Shown: positions 51,415 through 61,001, counted from the stretch's first letter. The stretch: DNA of 64,000 nucleotides from DATKPA01 sp051955985 (GCA_051955985.1 JBQCGD010000157.1:34022-98021), one strand, 5' to 3'. Translations and numbers: made by a program. Notes: generated by a model not told the origin, from the letters alone.

Positions 51415-52164
51415 ATGATCAGATTTGCCGTCGCAGCCATTCTCGTCCTCACCCTGATGGCCTCATCTCTTCGCGCCCAAGCGTCCTCGGACCAGCCCCC
51501 TGCCCGAAAGATCAAACTCCTGGTCATCACCGGCGGCCACGGATTCAACAAGGATGGTTTCCACAAACTGCTTGCCGCGCTTCCGAACACGGTCGTCACC
51601 GAGGCGACGGAAGGCGATTTCAAACAGGGCCACGCCACCGCTTACGACCGCCCCGACCTGCTCACCTTCGATGCCGTCCTCCTCTATGATTTTCAGCTCA
51701 ACATCACGCCCGATGAACAAAAGAACCTTCACGCCCTCTTTGAAAAAGGCGTCGGCCTGATCTGCCTCCACCATGCGCTGCTCTCCTACCAGGACTGGCC
51801 CGAGTACGAGCGCATCGTCGGCGGTCTCTACCTCCTGGATTCCCGGCAGTACCCCGACAAAACCTGGCCGGCCTCCACCTACCAGGGCGACGCCGACATG
51901 GACATCACCGTCGTCGACCGAAATCATCCCGTGACCGCCGGCATTTCCGATTTCCGCCTCAAGGACGAAATCTACCGCGGTGTTCACACCACTCTCGACA
52001 TCCACCCCCTCCTTTCGTGCGAAGGCAAGCCCCTCGTCTGGTGCCGCGACGAGAAGAACTCGCACGTCGTCACCTTCATCATCGGCCACGGTCCAGGTAC
52101 CTGGGAGAACCCCACCTTCCTGAAACTGCTCGGCAATTCCCTCCACTGGGTCGCTAAAAAGTAA
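51415..52164 (+). CDS. exported ThuA-domain protein
   Basis: 249 residues with a signal peptide (about 1-22, LMASSLRAQ). The ThuA (trehalose-utilisation, glutamine amidotransferase-like) fold is seen in IKLLVITGGHGFNKDGFHKL, DAVLLYDFQLNITPDEQKNL, KGVGLICLHHALLSY and SHVVTFIIGHGPGTWENP. Exported ThuA proteins are common in planctomycetes and are proposed to act in sugar-related redox reactions; the reaction is unknown. Confidence 0.88.
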   Translation: MIRFAVAAILVLTLMASSLRAQASSDQPPARKIKLLVITGGHGFNKDGFHKLLAALPNTVVTEATEGDFKQGHATAYDRPDLLTFDAVLLYDFQLNITPDEQKNLHALFEKGVGLICLHHALLSYQDWPEYERIVGGLYLLDSRQYPDKTWPASTYQGDADMDITVVDRNHPVTAGISDFRLKDEIYRGVHTTLDIHPLLSCEGKPLVWCRDEKNSHVVTFIIGHGPGTWENPTFLKLLGNSLHWVAKK

Positions 52165-52222
52165 TCACCATTGCTCCCGGCTCTGCCGCCCCGGGCCTGC
52201 CCGTTGCACCCGCTTCCGCGAG

Positions 52223-52504
52223 TTGTTTATCGCAAGGAGGCACCACGGCACGCGCAAACACATCCACACGGTCGTCTACGAAATCCGGCACCGGTTCCGG
52301 CCGCCCAAGCCGATCAGGCATCCCAAAGACCTGATGACGTCCCGCCCGTCAGAGACCAAACGCACCTTCCGCTCCCGCCGCAATCCAACCGGCCGGGATT
52401 CTCCGAAAGGCGATCAATACGATCGTGCCCTCAAGCGTTCCCACGCCCGCGTCTCTGATGAGCCCAACTCGACGCGCTCCACCAACCGCCGGCGCGCCCG
52501 CTGA
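52223..52504 (+). CDS. possible small Arg-rich basic protein
   Basis: A frame from a TTG at 52223 encodes 93 residues rich in Arg, Lys and Ser (RRNPTGRDSPKGDQYDRALK). A strong AAGGAGG at 52234-52240 lies inside it and points to a start near 52245, where only an ACG is present; the ACG is in another frame and stops at 52335. Either a small nucleic-acid-binding protein or no gene at all. A bidirectional terminator follows. Confidence 0.3.
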   Translation: MFIARRHHGTRKHIHTVVYEIRHRFRPPKPIRHPKDLMTSRPSETKRTFRSRRNPTGRDSPKGDQYDRALKRSHARVSDEPNSTRSTNRRRAR

Positions 52505-52532
52505 CCGCCGCTCCCCCTGAGCGGCAAAAATG

Positions 52533-52570
52533 AAAAAGCCCGCAGGCACGCCTGCGGGCTTCATTTTTTC
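52533..52570. terminator. bidirectional intrinsic terminator
   Basis: aagcccgcagg (52536-52546) pairs with cctgcgggctt (52551-52561) around cacg. An A-run flanks the left and a T-run the right. Confidence 0.92.
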
Positions 52571-52580
52571 ACCCGGGACA

Positions 52581-53987
52581 TCAGTCCCGGACAACCGTCG
52601 TGTTGTAGTAGCCGATCATCGCCAGGAATCGGTTCGCATTCAGGATCGGCACGGTCGACCGCTTCGCTTCGGCAATCGTGTCGTCGTAACCCTGCTGCAT
52701 CTTCATCCGCTCATCCGCGACGCTGCCCGGTGCGGCCTGGTCGCCGGAGCTCACCGCAGGCGATGCCGGGCGCGAACCCGCCACCAGGAAGTCCGTCTGC
52801 GTCGTAAGCTTGTTATCAATGACGCCGCCCCATGACTTGATCATCTGGATGAGTCGGTCGCGCTCAGCGGGAGTCGCCACGCCGTCGCCGTCGAGATCAA
52901 AATCCCCGACGACCACAAAGTGGAACTTGCGATTCTTGTCATGCTGGTACACCGGGTTCGCAATCAGGTCGCCCGACTGGATCGCCTGCCCCGGTGTCGT
53001 CTTGGTCACCCGGCAAAGTGATTCGTTGTCGCCGACTTCCAGCACCTCGATGCTCCCCTTCCCCGCCGCATCCTGGTCCGTGTCGAAACGAACGCCCGTC
53101 TGCGGATCGTACACCGCAAACGTCAGCCCCGGCGAAATGTGATCCCGCCGGCCCAGGTTGATGTACACCTCGCCCGACCCGGTCGCCGCGCGAACAATCT
53201 GCCCCGCCGGTTCACGCCCGACATTCGTGTTGCTCGTCGGCCGGTACTTCTCGATTTCATCCTGCAACAAGGCAATGCGCTGATTGGCAGCAGCGAGCTG
53301 ATCCTGCAACTGCTGCGTCTCGAGAACCGTCTTCCGGCGTTCCGCTTCCTGCTGGTCGCGCATGTCCGAAAGCTTCTTCTCGTAATCGGCGATCGCCTGC
53401 TGCCGCGCCTGGTCCGCCGCCCCGGTCGCGCCGGTCGCCGTCGACACCTGGCCCTTGAGCTGGTCGATCGACTGCTGCAGCGACTTCGCCGCGGCGTCGT
53501 AATTCTTCTTGTCCGCATCCACCTGGTCCTGCAGCGACTTCAGGTTCGCCGTCAACGACCGCGTACGATCCGCTTCGGCCCGGTACTTCGAAGACAGGCT
53601 GTTGAACCCGTCCAGCAGCGTGCCGTTCGCCGGCAGCCCCGCCCGCACCAGCGCCTGCGAAATCAACCCGTTCCCCGGCGCGGTGATTTCCGGAACGCTC
53701 GCCCCCTGCACGCCGATCGCGTTCTTCAGGGAGTTGATCTGCGCTTCCGCCACGCCCAGCGCCGTCGAAGCGTTCGACGACTTTTCCTTCAGCAGGTCCT
53801 GCGCAACCGTCATGCGCTCCTGGGGAGTCGCAATGCTTGCCAGGTCGGTCTGCGCCTTTTTGAGCTCGTCCGACGTCCGGCCGTCGTTGATGTAAAACCA
53901 GATCGCAAGGACCGAGGAAATGATCCACAGGCCCACGAAAAAGAGCGCCAGATAGGGAGGAGCACTCCGCGAACGCACCACAGCCAT
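52581..53987 (-). CDS. membrane-anchored coiled-coil protein with C-terminal BRCT-like domain
   Basis: 468 residues from the ATG at 53987, with GGAGG upstream. A short basic start and one membrane helix (about 12-33) are followed by a long coiled coil (about 38-265), interrupted around 100-135. A beta-rich segment follows (about 270-370; GEVYINLGRRDHISPGLTFA). The end resembles a BRCT domain: FVVVGDFDLDGDGVATPAER, SWGGVIDNKLTTQTDFLVAG and VPILNANRFLAMIGY. The DLDGDG stretch also looks calcium-binding. BRCT domains usually bind phosphopeptides or DNA, so a membrane-tethered form is unusual. The whole layout is one I associate only with planctomycetes. Confidence 0.75.
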   Translation of the reverse strand: MAVVRSRSAPPYLALFFVGLWIISSVLAIWFYINDGRTSDELKKAQTDLASIATPQERMTVAQDLLKEKSSNASTALGVAEAQINSLKNAIGVQGASVPEITAPGNGLISQALVRAGLPANGTLLDGFNSLSSKYRAEADRTRSLTANLKSLQDQVDADKKNYDAAAKSLQQSIDQLKGQVSTATGATGAADQARQQAIADYEKKLSDMRDQQEAERRKTVLETQQLQDQLAAANQRIALLQDEIEKYRPTSNTNVGREPAGQIVRAATGSGEVYINLGRRDHISPGLTFAVYDPQTGVRFDTDQDAAGKGSIEVLEVGDNESLCRVTKTTPGQAIQSGDLIANPVYQHDKNRKFHFVVVGDFDLDGDGVATPAERDRLIQMIKSWGGVIDNKLTTQTDFLVAGSRPASPAVSSGDQAAPGSVADERMKMQQGYDDTIAEAKRSTVPILNANRFLAMIGYYNTTVVRD

Positions 53988-54154
53988 CGAAACCTCCAAA
54001 GAAATGCAGCCATCCACCGCGGGAGAGGGGAGTAGGCGAGACGTGCCCGCCAACAGTGAAGAATATCACCGCATGCCCCCGCTCGGTCAAGGGAAAACGC
54101 CGCCCATCGGTCTTCCATAACCAGATTTCCCCCCAACCCTTGCCGCATCCCGCC

Positions 54155-56350
54155 TCACCCCGCCGCCCCCTTCGCAATCCGCCCCAGGTTCGCCTTCTGC
54201 GTACGCTGCGTCGTCAGCTCCATCAGCCGCTGGTGCGTCCCCCGGTCCGCCTCCCCCGCCGCAGGACGCCGCTGCGTCCATGTCCCATCCCCCGCCAGGT
54301 CCCACGCCTGCCGGTTGTCGGCCAGCATGATTTCCAGGATTTCCTTCAGCCGCGACTGCATCGCCGGATCTTCGATCGGCACCGCCGCCTCTACGCGGTG
54401 CGACAGGTTCCGGCTCATCCAGTCAGCTGAGCCCATGTAATACTCCTCCCTCCCCGCATTCTGAAAATAAAAGATACGGCTGTGCTCCAGGAACCGCCCG
54501 ATGACCGATTGCACCCCAATATTCTCCGACAGCCCCTTCACCCCCGGCCGCAGGCAGCAGAACCCCCGTACAATCAGGTCAATCTGCACCCCCGCCTCCG
54601 ACGCCTTATACAAGGCCTGGATGATTTCCATGTCCTCCAACGCGTTCATCTTGGCGATGATCCGCCCCCCTTTCCCGCTCCGCGCATGCTCGATCTCCCG
54701 GTCGATCATCGACAGAAACCGTTGCCGCATCGTCAGCGGCGCCACCAGCAGCCGCCGGTAATCCCGCTTCAGCGACCGCCCCGTCAGGAACGCAAACAGG
54801 TCCACCACATCGCTGCAAATGTCGTCCCGACACGTAAACAGGCCGAGATCCGTATACAACTGCGCCGTCTTCGAGTTGTAATTCCCCGTCGCCACATGAA
54901 CGTAACACCGCAGCCCGCTCGCACCGCCCGCAATGCTGGCCCGCTCATCTTCCCGACGCACCACCAGCGCCGTCTTCGTATGCGTCTTCAGCCCCAGCAC
55001 CCCGTACACCACGTGCGCCCCCGCTTCCTCCAGCGTCTGCGCCCACTGAATGTTCCGCTCCTCATCAAAGCGGGCCTTCAGCTCCACCAGCACCGCCACC
55101 TGCTTCCCCGCCTCCGCCGCACGGGCCAGCGCCGACACAAACGGCGAATCCCCGCTGGTGCGATACAGCGTCATCTTGATCGCCACCACCTTCGGGTCCT
55201 TCACCGCCGTCAAAATGAACCGTTCCACCGAGCTGTCGAACGATTCGTACGGGTGATGCACCAGCACGTCCCCCTGCCGGATGATTGCGAACATATCCGC
55301 TTCCGGGTCAGCCAGCGCCGGCGCCACGTCCGGCTTCCACGACGGCGTCTTCAGGTCCGGCCGGTTCACCGTCAGGGCGATCGCCATCAGGTCCGCCTTT
55401 CCCAGCGGCTCCGGCAACTCGTACAGCGCGTCCTCCCCCACTTCCAGCCCCTCCATCAGGTACTGCCGCATTTCCGCCGACATGTTCGCCGTGATCTGCA
55501 CCCGCACCGTGTCCGCAAACCGCCGCGCCCGCAGCTCCTCCTGCACCACCTCCAGCAGGTCTTCCGGGTCCTCAATCTCCGGCTCCACCTCCGCATTCCG
55601 TGTCACCCGGAAATGCTGGTGCTCCACGATCTCCATCCCCGGAAACAACGCCTCCAGCCGCGCCTCGATCAGGCTCTCGATCGGCGTGAACACATACGTC
55701 TCCCGCCCCTCCACCGTGTCCGTAAACGTCATCCAGCGCGACAGCAACTGCGGCACCTTGATCCGCGCAAAGAGATGCTCCGCGCTCCCCGGCTGCTTCA
55801 CCAGCACCCCGATCGACAGCGACTGGTTCGAAATAAACGGAAACGGGTGCCCTGGATCCACCGCCAGCGGCGTGAGCACCGGAAAAATCTGCAACCGAAA
55901 ATACTCGTCCGCCTTCGCCCGCTGCTCCGCGGTCAGTTCCACGTAGTCCCGCAGGTAAATTCCCTCCCCCTCCAACTCCGCCCGCAGGTGCTGCCACAAC
56001 TCCACGACTTCCCGCGTCAACCGCTGCAGCTTTTCGTGCACCGCCTCAAAATGCTGCTCCGGCGTCAACCCGTCGTGCGACCGCTCCGTCGACTTCTGGG
56101 CAATCTTCCTCTTGAGCAACCCCACCCGCTTCATGAAAAACTCGTCCGAGTTGCTCGAATAAATCGCCAGAAACTTGATGCGATCGAGCAGCGGCGTCCG
56201 CGCGTCCATCGCCTCGTGCAGCACCCGGCGGTTGAAATCCAGCCACGAAAGGTCGCGGTTGAAGAAGGGTGTCGTGTTTTCCGGGATGGATGGGCCCGTC
56301 CGGAGTAGCTGCGTGACGCTGTCGTTCGGTGGCGGCGGTGGGGGGGGCAT
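54155..56350 (-). CDS. ppk: polyphosphate kinase 1
   Basis: 731 residues from the ATG at 56350, with AGGAG upstream; a GTG at 56398 is also in frame. Reversibly polymerises ATP phosphate into polyphosphate. FFNRDLSWLDFNRRVLHEAM, FLAIYSSNSDEFFMKRVG, LVHHPYESFDSSVERFI, KMTLYRTSGDSPFVSAL, the phospho-His region GLKTHTKTALVVRRE and LRCYVHVATGNYNSKTA are all present. The N-terminus has a run of Pro beyond the family start. The downstream gene on the same strand is the coiled-coil protein. Confidence 0.96.
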   Translation of the reverse strand: MPPPPPPPNDSVTQLLRTGPSIPENTTPFFNRDLSWLDFNRRVLHEAMDARTPLLDRIKFLAIYSSNSDEFFMKRVGLLKRKIAQKSTERSHDGLTPEQHFEAVHEKLQRLTREVVELWQHLRAELEGEGIYLRDYVELTAEQRAKADEYFRLQIFPVLTPLAVDPGHPFPFISNQSLSIGVLVKQPGSAEHLFARIKVPQLLSRWMTFTDTVEGRETYVFTPIESLIEARLEALFPGMEIVEHQHFRVTRNAEVEPEIEDPEDLLEVVQEELRARRFADTVRVQITANMSAEMRQYLMEGLEVGEDALYELPEPLGKADLMAIALTVNRPDLKTPSWKPDVAPALADPEADMFAIIRQGDVLVHHPYESFDSSVERFILTAVKDPKVVAIKMTLYRTSGDSPFVSALARAAEAGKQVAVLVELKARFDEERNIQWAQTLEEAGAHVVYGVLGLKTHTKTALVVRREDERASIAGGASGLRCYVHVATGNYNSKTAQLYTDLGLFTCRDDICSDVVDLFAFLTGRSLKRDYRRLLVAPLTMRQRFLSMIDREIEHARSGKGGRIIAKMNALEDMEIIQALYKASEAGVQIDLIVRGFCCLRPGVKGLSENIGVQSVIGRFLEHSRIFYFQNAGREEYYMGSADWMSRNLSHRVEAAVPIEDPAMQSRLKEILEIMLADNRQAWDLAGDGTWTQRRPAAGEADRGTHQRLMELTTQRTQKANLGRIAKGAAG

Positions 56351-56542
56351 TCCGGGCGGCTCCTGAAGGCACAAGGGGCAGATACGTAGTATCGCCACTG
56401 CACTTCCTGAGGCAATCCTCCTCTTGCCCCTCTACTCTAGCCCCGGTGCAGGATTAATCCAATCTGAACATTCGCAACTTCGTTGCGTCCCGCCCCCCGA
56501 CCGAACATACTCGGTCCCGCCATCTTCTTTGGAGGAATCACG

Positions 56543-57247
56543 ATGTGCCCGAAGTGGAATCTCTGTGCCTTGCTGCTCACCCTCGCCGCCTCCGCGTCCC
56601 TGGCTGCAGCCGATGAGCCTGCCGGCCTGTCCGCCCCCGCCATTCACCGCGAAAACATCGAATGGCTCGATGTCTGGATCCCCAATACCAATTCCACCGG
56701 CCTCCCGCGCATTCTCCTTATCGGCGATTCCATCACCCGCGAATACGACCCCGTCGTCGAAAAGGCCCTCAAAGGCAAAGCCTTCGTCGCCCGACTCGCC
56801 ACCTCCAAAAGCCTCGGCGATCCCGCCCTCCTCGACGAAATCACCCTCGTCCTCCACGAACAGCACTTCGACATCATCCATTTCAACAACGGCATGCACG
56901 GCCACGAATACACCGAAGCCCAGTACGCCGCCGCCGCCCCCGCCTTGATCGAGACACTCCACAAGAACGCCCCTGACGCCAAACTGATCTGCGCCACCAC
57001 CACGCCCGTCCGCGATGAAAAAGACCTCGCCAAGGTCGGCGATTACACCCAGCGCGTCATCGCCCGCAACAAGATCATGACCGACCTCTGCGCCAAGGAC
57101 GGCATCCCCGTCGACGATCTTTTCCCCGTCCTCGTCGACCACCCCGAATACTACAAACCCGGCGGCGTTCACCACGTCCCCAGCGGTATCAAGGCGCTCG
57201 CCGATCATGTCACCGCCGCGCTGACCGAGCTCCTGAAAAAGCCATAA
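56543..57247 (+). CDS. exported SGNH/GDSL hydrolase
   Basis: 234 residues; GGAGGA lies six bases before the ATG. A signal peptide (about 1-23) is followed by the GDS motif in RILLIGDSITREYDPVVEKA, the block III Asn in IHFNNGMHGH, and a C-terminal His in GGVHHVPSGIKALADHV. SGNH hydrolases deacylate sugars, lipids or glycans. Export and the polysaccharide enzymes elsewhere in the window would fit a carbohydrate esterase. Confidence 0.85.
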   Translation: MCPKWNLCALLLTLAASASLAAADEPAGLSAPAIHRENIEWLDVWIPNTNSTGLPRILLIGDSITREYDPVVEKALKGKAFVARLATSKSLGDPALLDEITLVLHEQHFDIIHFNNGMHGHEYTEAQYAAAAPALIETLHKNAPDAKLICATTTPVRDEKDLAKVGDYTQRVIARNKIMTDLCAKDGIPVDDLFPVLVDHPEYYKPGGVHHVPSGIKALADHVTAALTELLKKP

Positions 57248-57249
57248 AA

Positions 57250-57278
57250 AGACCCCGGCAAACCCTGCCGGGGCCCTT
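57250..57278. terminator. hairpin after the SGNH hydrolase gene
   Basis: ccccggca (57253-57260) pairs with tgccgggg (57266-57273). The T-tract is weak on the + side; an A-run precedes it, so it may serve the opposite-strand gene better. Confidence 0.6.
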
Positions 57279-57301
57279 CGTAAGGTGACTTTCAAACTTG
57301 A

Positions 57302-57889
57302 TTACACATGCAGCTTCGCGGTGTAGCGGCGGCTCATGAATCCGCCCACCCCGCCGATCGCCGCGCTCAGCAGCCCGCAGAAAAGCGCTATAAACGCCCC
57401 CCACGCCGCCGCGTGATAATCGCTGGTCGTGCCCGAGGCCACAATTTGCCCCGCCGTTGCCCGGTTAAACGCGCTGAATGCGTACATCCGGAAAAGACCG
57501 AACGCCGTCCCCGAAAGCAGCAGCAGCAGCGGCACCGTCAGCGTCCAGCACATGATCCCATGGAGGAGCCCGATGTGCTGTTCCGCTCGGTCCGCAAAAT
57601 AGGAGGTCACCGCGCCGCCAATCAGAAAAGAGACGACGGCCGTGAAAACCGCATACAGCCCCGTCGCAAAGCCGTAATCCCCATTGCTGTAGCCCGGAAT
57701 ATCGATGGCGTACGCGAACGATGCCATCAGCACCATCAGCGACATGGCCGTCACGGATCCGGCGATGACCGCACCCCAGCAAACGTGGGAATGGGCCGCC
57801 CCCGTGTGGGCGTGATGCTCAACGTCACGATCGTGCACCAGGTTGCGGTCGCTGACGGCGCCTTCCGGTGTGTTGTAAATGGAGACCAT
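57302..57889 (-). CDS. hypothetical four-helix membrane protein
   Basis: 195 residues from the ATG at 57889, with AGGAGG upstream. A polar His-rich start (NLVHDRDVEHHAHTGAAHSH) is followed by four membrane segments (about 38-63, 75-98, 110-135 and 158-185). Gly-rich helices with GGVGGFMSRR near the end resemble small membrane proteins often annotated only as hypothetical. Function unknown. Confidence 0.7.
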   Translation of the reverse strand: MVSIYNTPEGAVSDRNLVHDRDVEHHAHTGAAHSHVCWGAVIAGSVTAMSLMVLMASFAYAIDIPGYSNGDYGFATGLYAVFTAVVSFLIGGAVTSYFADRAEQHIGLLHGIMCWTLTVPLLLLLSGTAFGLFRMYAFSAFNRATAGQIVASGTTSDYHAAAWGAFIALFCGLLSAAIGGVGGFMSRRYTAKLHV

Positions 57890-58095
57890 AAAGATCCTCC
57901 TGCCCGTGGTGGGCTTAAAAACGGTAAATCCACTGTTCATACCCATCGCAACTGCCGTTCCGCACGCTGCAAAAAGCTCGCGGGTTTCGCACTCCCGTAG
58001 AGGCTGCATCATCTCCCAAAGCCCTTTTCTCACGCCCTCCTTCCGACTAAACTGTCCCCTTCGTGTAAATCTGCCCCGGCGTTGAAGGATGCACT

Positions 58096-59457
58096 ATGCC
58101 CATCGAAATCACGATGCCCAAGCTCACCGACACCATGACCGAAGCCACCCTTGCCAAATGGCTCAAAAAAGAGGGGGACAAGGTCAGCCCGGGCGACATG
58201 ATCGCGGAAGTCGAAACGGACAAGGCCACCCAGGAACTTGAGGCCTTCGAAGCCGGCACCGTCGCCAAAATCGTCATTCCTGAGGGCGGAAAGACGCCCG
58301 TCGGTGCCCTCATCGTCGTGCTCGCCAAGGCCGGCGAAGATCCCAAGCAGGTTGCCCAGAATGTAAAGGCCGGTGCCCCGGCGGCCGCCAAAGCCCCGAA
58401 GGCGGCTGCCGAAAACACGACGGACCAGAAAGCCCCTGTCGGCGCCAGCGCTGGTTCCCCCGCGCCCGCCGTTCCCACTTCGCCTCCGCCCGCCGAAACC
58501 GCCGTGGCCGTCGAGGACCACCAGGAAGGCTCGGAACCCGAAGTGCTCCACCACGGCCGCATCCGCGTCTCACCGCTGGCACGCAAGATCGCCGACGAAC
58601 GCGGCATCGACCTCGCCACCGTCCGCGGCACCGGCCCCGATGGCCGCATCATCAAGCGAGACGTCCTCGAAGCGCCGCGCACCGCGCCGGCGCCCAAGGC
58701 GACGCCCTCGCCCGCCAGGACCAACGGCTCACCCGCCGCCGCGCCCGTCGTCGCCGCCAAGCTCGAATCCAAGACAATCCCCCTCTCCAACATGCGGCAG
58801 ACGATCGCCCGCCGCCTCGCTCAGTCCAAACAGACCATCCCGCACTTCTACGTCGCCGTCGATGTAGTCATGGACAAGCTCCTCGAACTTCGCACCCAGG
58901 TCAACGACCAGATCGCCCCCGAAAAACTCTCCGTCACCGACTTCATCGCCCGCGCCGTCGCCCAGGCCCTCGCCCGCGTCCCGGCGATGAACGCCAGCTT
59001 CACCGACACGGCGATCATCCAGCACGGCTCCGTCGAACTCGGCATCGCCGTCGCCCTGGAAGACGGCCTCGTCGTCCCGGTAATCAAGGGCGCCCACGCG
59101 AAAGGCGTCCGCCAGATCTCGCAGGAAATCAAGCAACTCGCCGAACTCGCCCGCGCCAAGAAACTCAAGGCCGACCAGATGACCGGCTCGACCTTTACAA
59201 TTTCTAACCTCGGCATGTACGGCGTGAAGAACTTCAGCGCCATCGTCAATCCCCCCGAATCCGCCATCCTCGCCGTCGGCGGCACCACCTGGCAGCCCGC
59301 GGTAAAGGAAGTCGGCGGCAAACGCGAAGTCGTGCCCGCCCAGGTGATGAACCTGACGCTTTCGGCAGACCACCGCGTGGTCGACGGCGCGACCGGCGCC
59401 AAATTCCTCCAGGAACTCAAGAACATCCTCGAAGCGCCGCTCACCATGCTCGTGTGA
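58096..59457 (+). CDS. dihydrolipoamide acyltransferase (E2 of a 2-oxoacid dehydrogenase)
   Basis: 453 residues. One lipoyl domain (1-80) has the lipoyl Lys43 in EVETDKATQE. An Ala/Pro linker, a peripheral-subunit-binding domain (about 155-195, RIRVSPLARKIADERGIDLA) and a second linker follow. The catalytic domain (about 230-453) has the SADHRVVDGATGAKFLQ motif with its active-site His. MPKLTDTMTEATLAKWLKKE suggests pyruvate dehydrogenase E2, though acetoin or branched-chain E2 are possible. No E1 or E3 gene lies in the window. Confidence 0.93.
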   Translation: MPIEITMPKLTDTMTEATLAKWLKKEGDKVSPGDMIAEVETDKATQELEAFEAGTVAKIVIPEGGKTPVGALIVVLAKAGEDPKQVAQNVKAGAPAAAKAPKAAAENTTDQKAPVGASAGSPAPAVPTSPPPAETAVAVEDHQEGSEPEVLHHGRIRVSPLARKIADERGIDLATVRGTGPDGRIIKRDVLEAPRTAPAPKATPSPARTNGSPAAAPVVAAKLESKTIPLSNMRQTIARRLAQSKQTIPHFYVAVDVVMDKLLELRTQVNDQIAPEKLSVTDFIARAVAQALARVPAMNASFTDTAIIQHGSVELGIAVALEDGLVVPVIKGAHAKGVRQISQEIKQLAELARAKKLKADQMTGSTFTISNLGMYGVKNFSAIVNPPESAILAVGGTTWQPAVKEVGGKREVVPAQVMNLTLSADHRVVDGATGAKFLQELKNILEAPLTMLV

Positions 59458-59478
59458 GCGGTCGCTTCGTGGTTCATT

Positions 59479-60900
59479 TCACTTCGAGCCCTGCAGCTGC
59501 GCGAAGATTGGGCTGTTACGCGGATTCCATTCGCCGCCGAGAACCCACACGGGGTCGCTGTAGTTCTTAATCGTTTCGGCGTCTTTGTCCTGCGTGAGCT
59601 GGCGGGAGACCGGGTTGCGTTTGCTCGCGTCGATCGGCTTGCCGTCGGGGGTGTGGCTGTTGTATTCCCAGAAATGGACATTCGTCGCCTTGCTGGCGAG
59701 CTCTCCCTGCGGGGTGCCTTTCGGCCCGCTGAGAAGCCAGCCGACAGGGTTCACGGCGTCGGTGAGGGTGCAGTCGAGCAGCACCACTTCGCTGTGGGGA
59801 AACGCCGGCGCCGCGATGCGCGAGAGGAACATGTTGGAGATGTCGCTGGAGCCGTCGAAGGTGCAGTGCGAGTAGATGTAGCCGTGGTTGGCGTCGGTGT
59901 TGCGGATCTGCGTGTAGTACGCCTTCGAGCGGAGGCCCTTGAGCTCGCAGTTTTCGAAGAAGCACGGGCCCTTCCCCCACATGAAGTCGACGTCCCCTTC
60001 GATGTACGAGTTCGAGATGTACGCCTGCCCGTTGATCTGCAGCGTGTCCTGGAAGCTGTGAAGATCGATGTCGGTGAGCACGAAGTGGGCGTTGTCGTTC
60101 GCGCCGTTGAAGATGATGGCCTCCGCCTGCGAGCCGCCCCTTGGCGTGGTGTCGTTGATGGTCAGGTTGGCCAGCGTGATGTCGTGGCATTTGTTCACGA
60201 GGAAGACGCCGCGGTGATAGACGTGTGAAGCGCCTTCGTTGTGGTTAAAGCTGTTGTTGTTGGCATATTGGATGATGCTGCCCTTCCGGTCTTCGCCGAG
60301 GAACGTGAGATTGCTCTTGTTCTGGATCGCGACGAGTTCCGTGTAGGTGCCCTTCTTGAGAAAGAGTGTCGTGGGCGTGCTGTTGCCGTCCGGAATGAAA
60401 TCGACCGCCCCCTGGACGGTGCAGAAGTCGCCTGATCCATCGGCGGCGATGGTGAGCTTTGCGGTTCCTGCGGCCGGGGGAGCGTCCTTCGTGGTAAAGC
60501 GCCAGCCGTTCGGGCCGGTAATCGCGGCTTCGTTTTTGAAGACGCCTTCATCGACGGTGACGTAGTAGGTCTTGTGGTAATTCAGGGCATGATTCTTGGG
60601 ATAAATCGTGGCTTCGTTGCCGGTGATGATGATGGGGTAGTAGCTGTAATCGGAAAGCGGGCCGACATCTTTGGTGGCGACCTTGGTCGCGGCGTCGATG
60701 GTCTCGACGGGCTGGTTGGTATCGGCGTCGACGATCTGAATTTTGCCGGTGCCGAGGGTCGGTGCCGAGGAAAAGGTGATTTTGAGCGGAGTGTCCGGGC
60801 AGACATCTTTGGCGCCGGCGGCGGGGAAGAGCGTGGCGGCCTGGGCGGTGGCGGCGAAAAGGACCGTCAAAAGGGCGGGACCGAATTTTTTGAGCATCAT
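59479..60900 (-). CDS. secreted pectinesterase with N-terminal Ig-like domain
   Basis: 473 residues; GAGGAG lies before the first of two ATGs (60900). A signal peptide (about 1-21) is followed by a Big_5/SbsA-like Ig domain (about 22-125; DTPLKITFSSAPTLGTGKIQ). The pectinesterase beta-helix (about 130-460) shows QDTLQINGQAYISNSYIEGD and VDFMWGKGPCFFENCELKG, with the Gln and the two Asp expected for catalysis. Removes methyl esters from pectin. It converges with the E2 gene, 21 bp apart. Confidence 0.9.
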   Translation of the reverse strand: MMLKKFGPALLTVLFAATAQAATLFPAAGAKDVCPDTPLKITFSSAPTLGTGKIQIVDADTNQPVETIDAATKVATKDVGPLSDYSYYPIIITGNEATIYPKNHALNYHKTYYVTVDEGVFKNEAAITGPNGWRFTTKDAPPAAGTAKLTIAADGSGDFCTVQGAVDFIPDGNSTPTTLFLKKGTYTELVAIQNKSNLTFLGEDRKGSIIQYANNNSFNHNEGASHVYHRGVFLVNKCHDITLANLTINDTTPRGGSQAEAIIFNGANDNAHFVLTDIDLHSFQDTLQINGQAYISNSYIEGDVDFMWGKGPCFFENCELKGLRSKAYYTQIRNTDANHGYIYSHCTFDGSSDISNMFLSRIAAPAFPHSEVVLLDCTLTDAVNPVGWLLSGPKGTPQGELASKATNVHFWEYNSHTPDGKPIDASKRNPVSRQLTQDKDAETIKNYSDPVWVLGGEWNPRNSPIFAQLQGSK

Positions 60901-61001
60901 CGTTTCTCCTCGAAATGGCCAAGCCGCCTTGTAACCGATTTGCCTCCATTCCTGCGGTGGCTTGTGCGAATTGTGCACAAGATGTGCCGGATATTGAAAA
61001 C

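Noticed and set aside
54482..56308. 608-codon forward frame opposite ppk
   Set aside because: Arg/His/Leu/Pro-rich shadow; the polyphosphate kinase motifs are all on the reverse strand.
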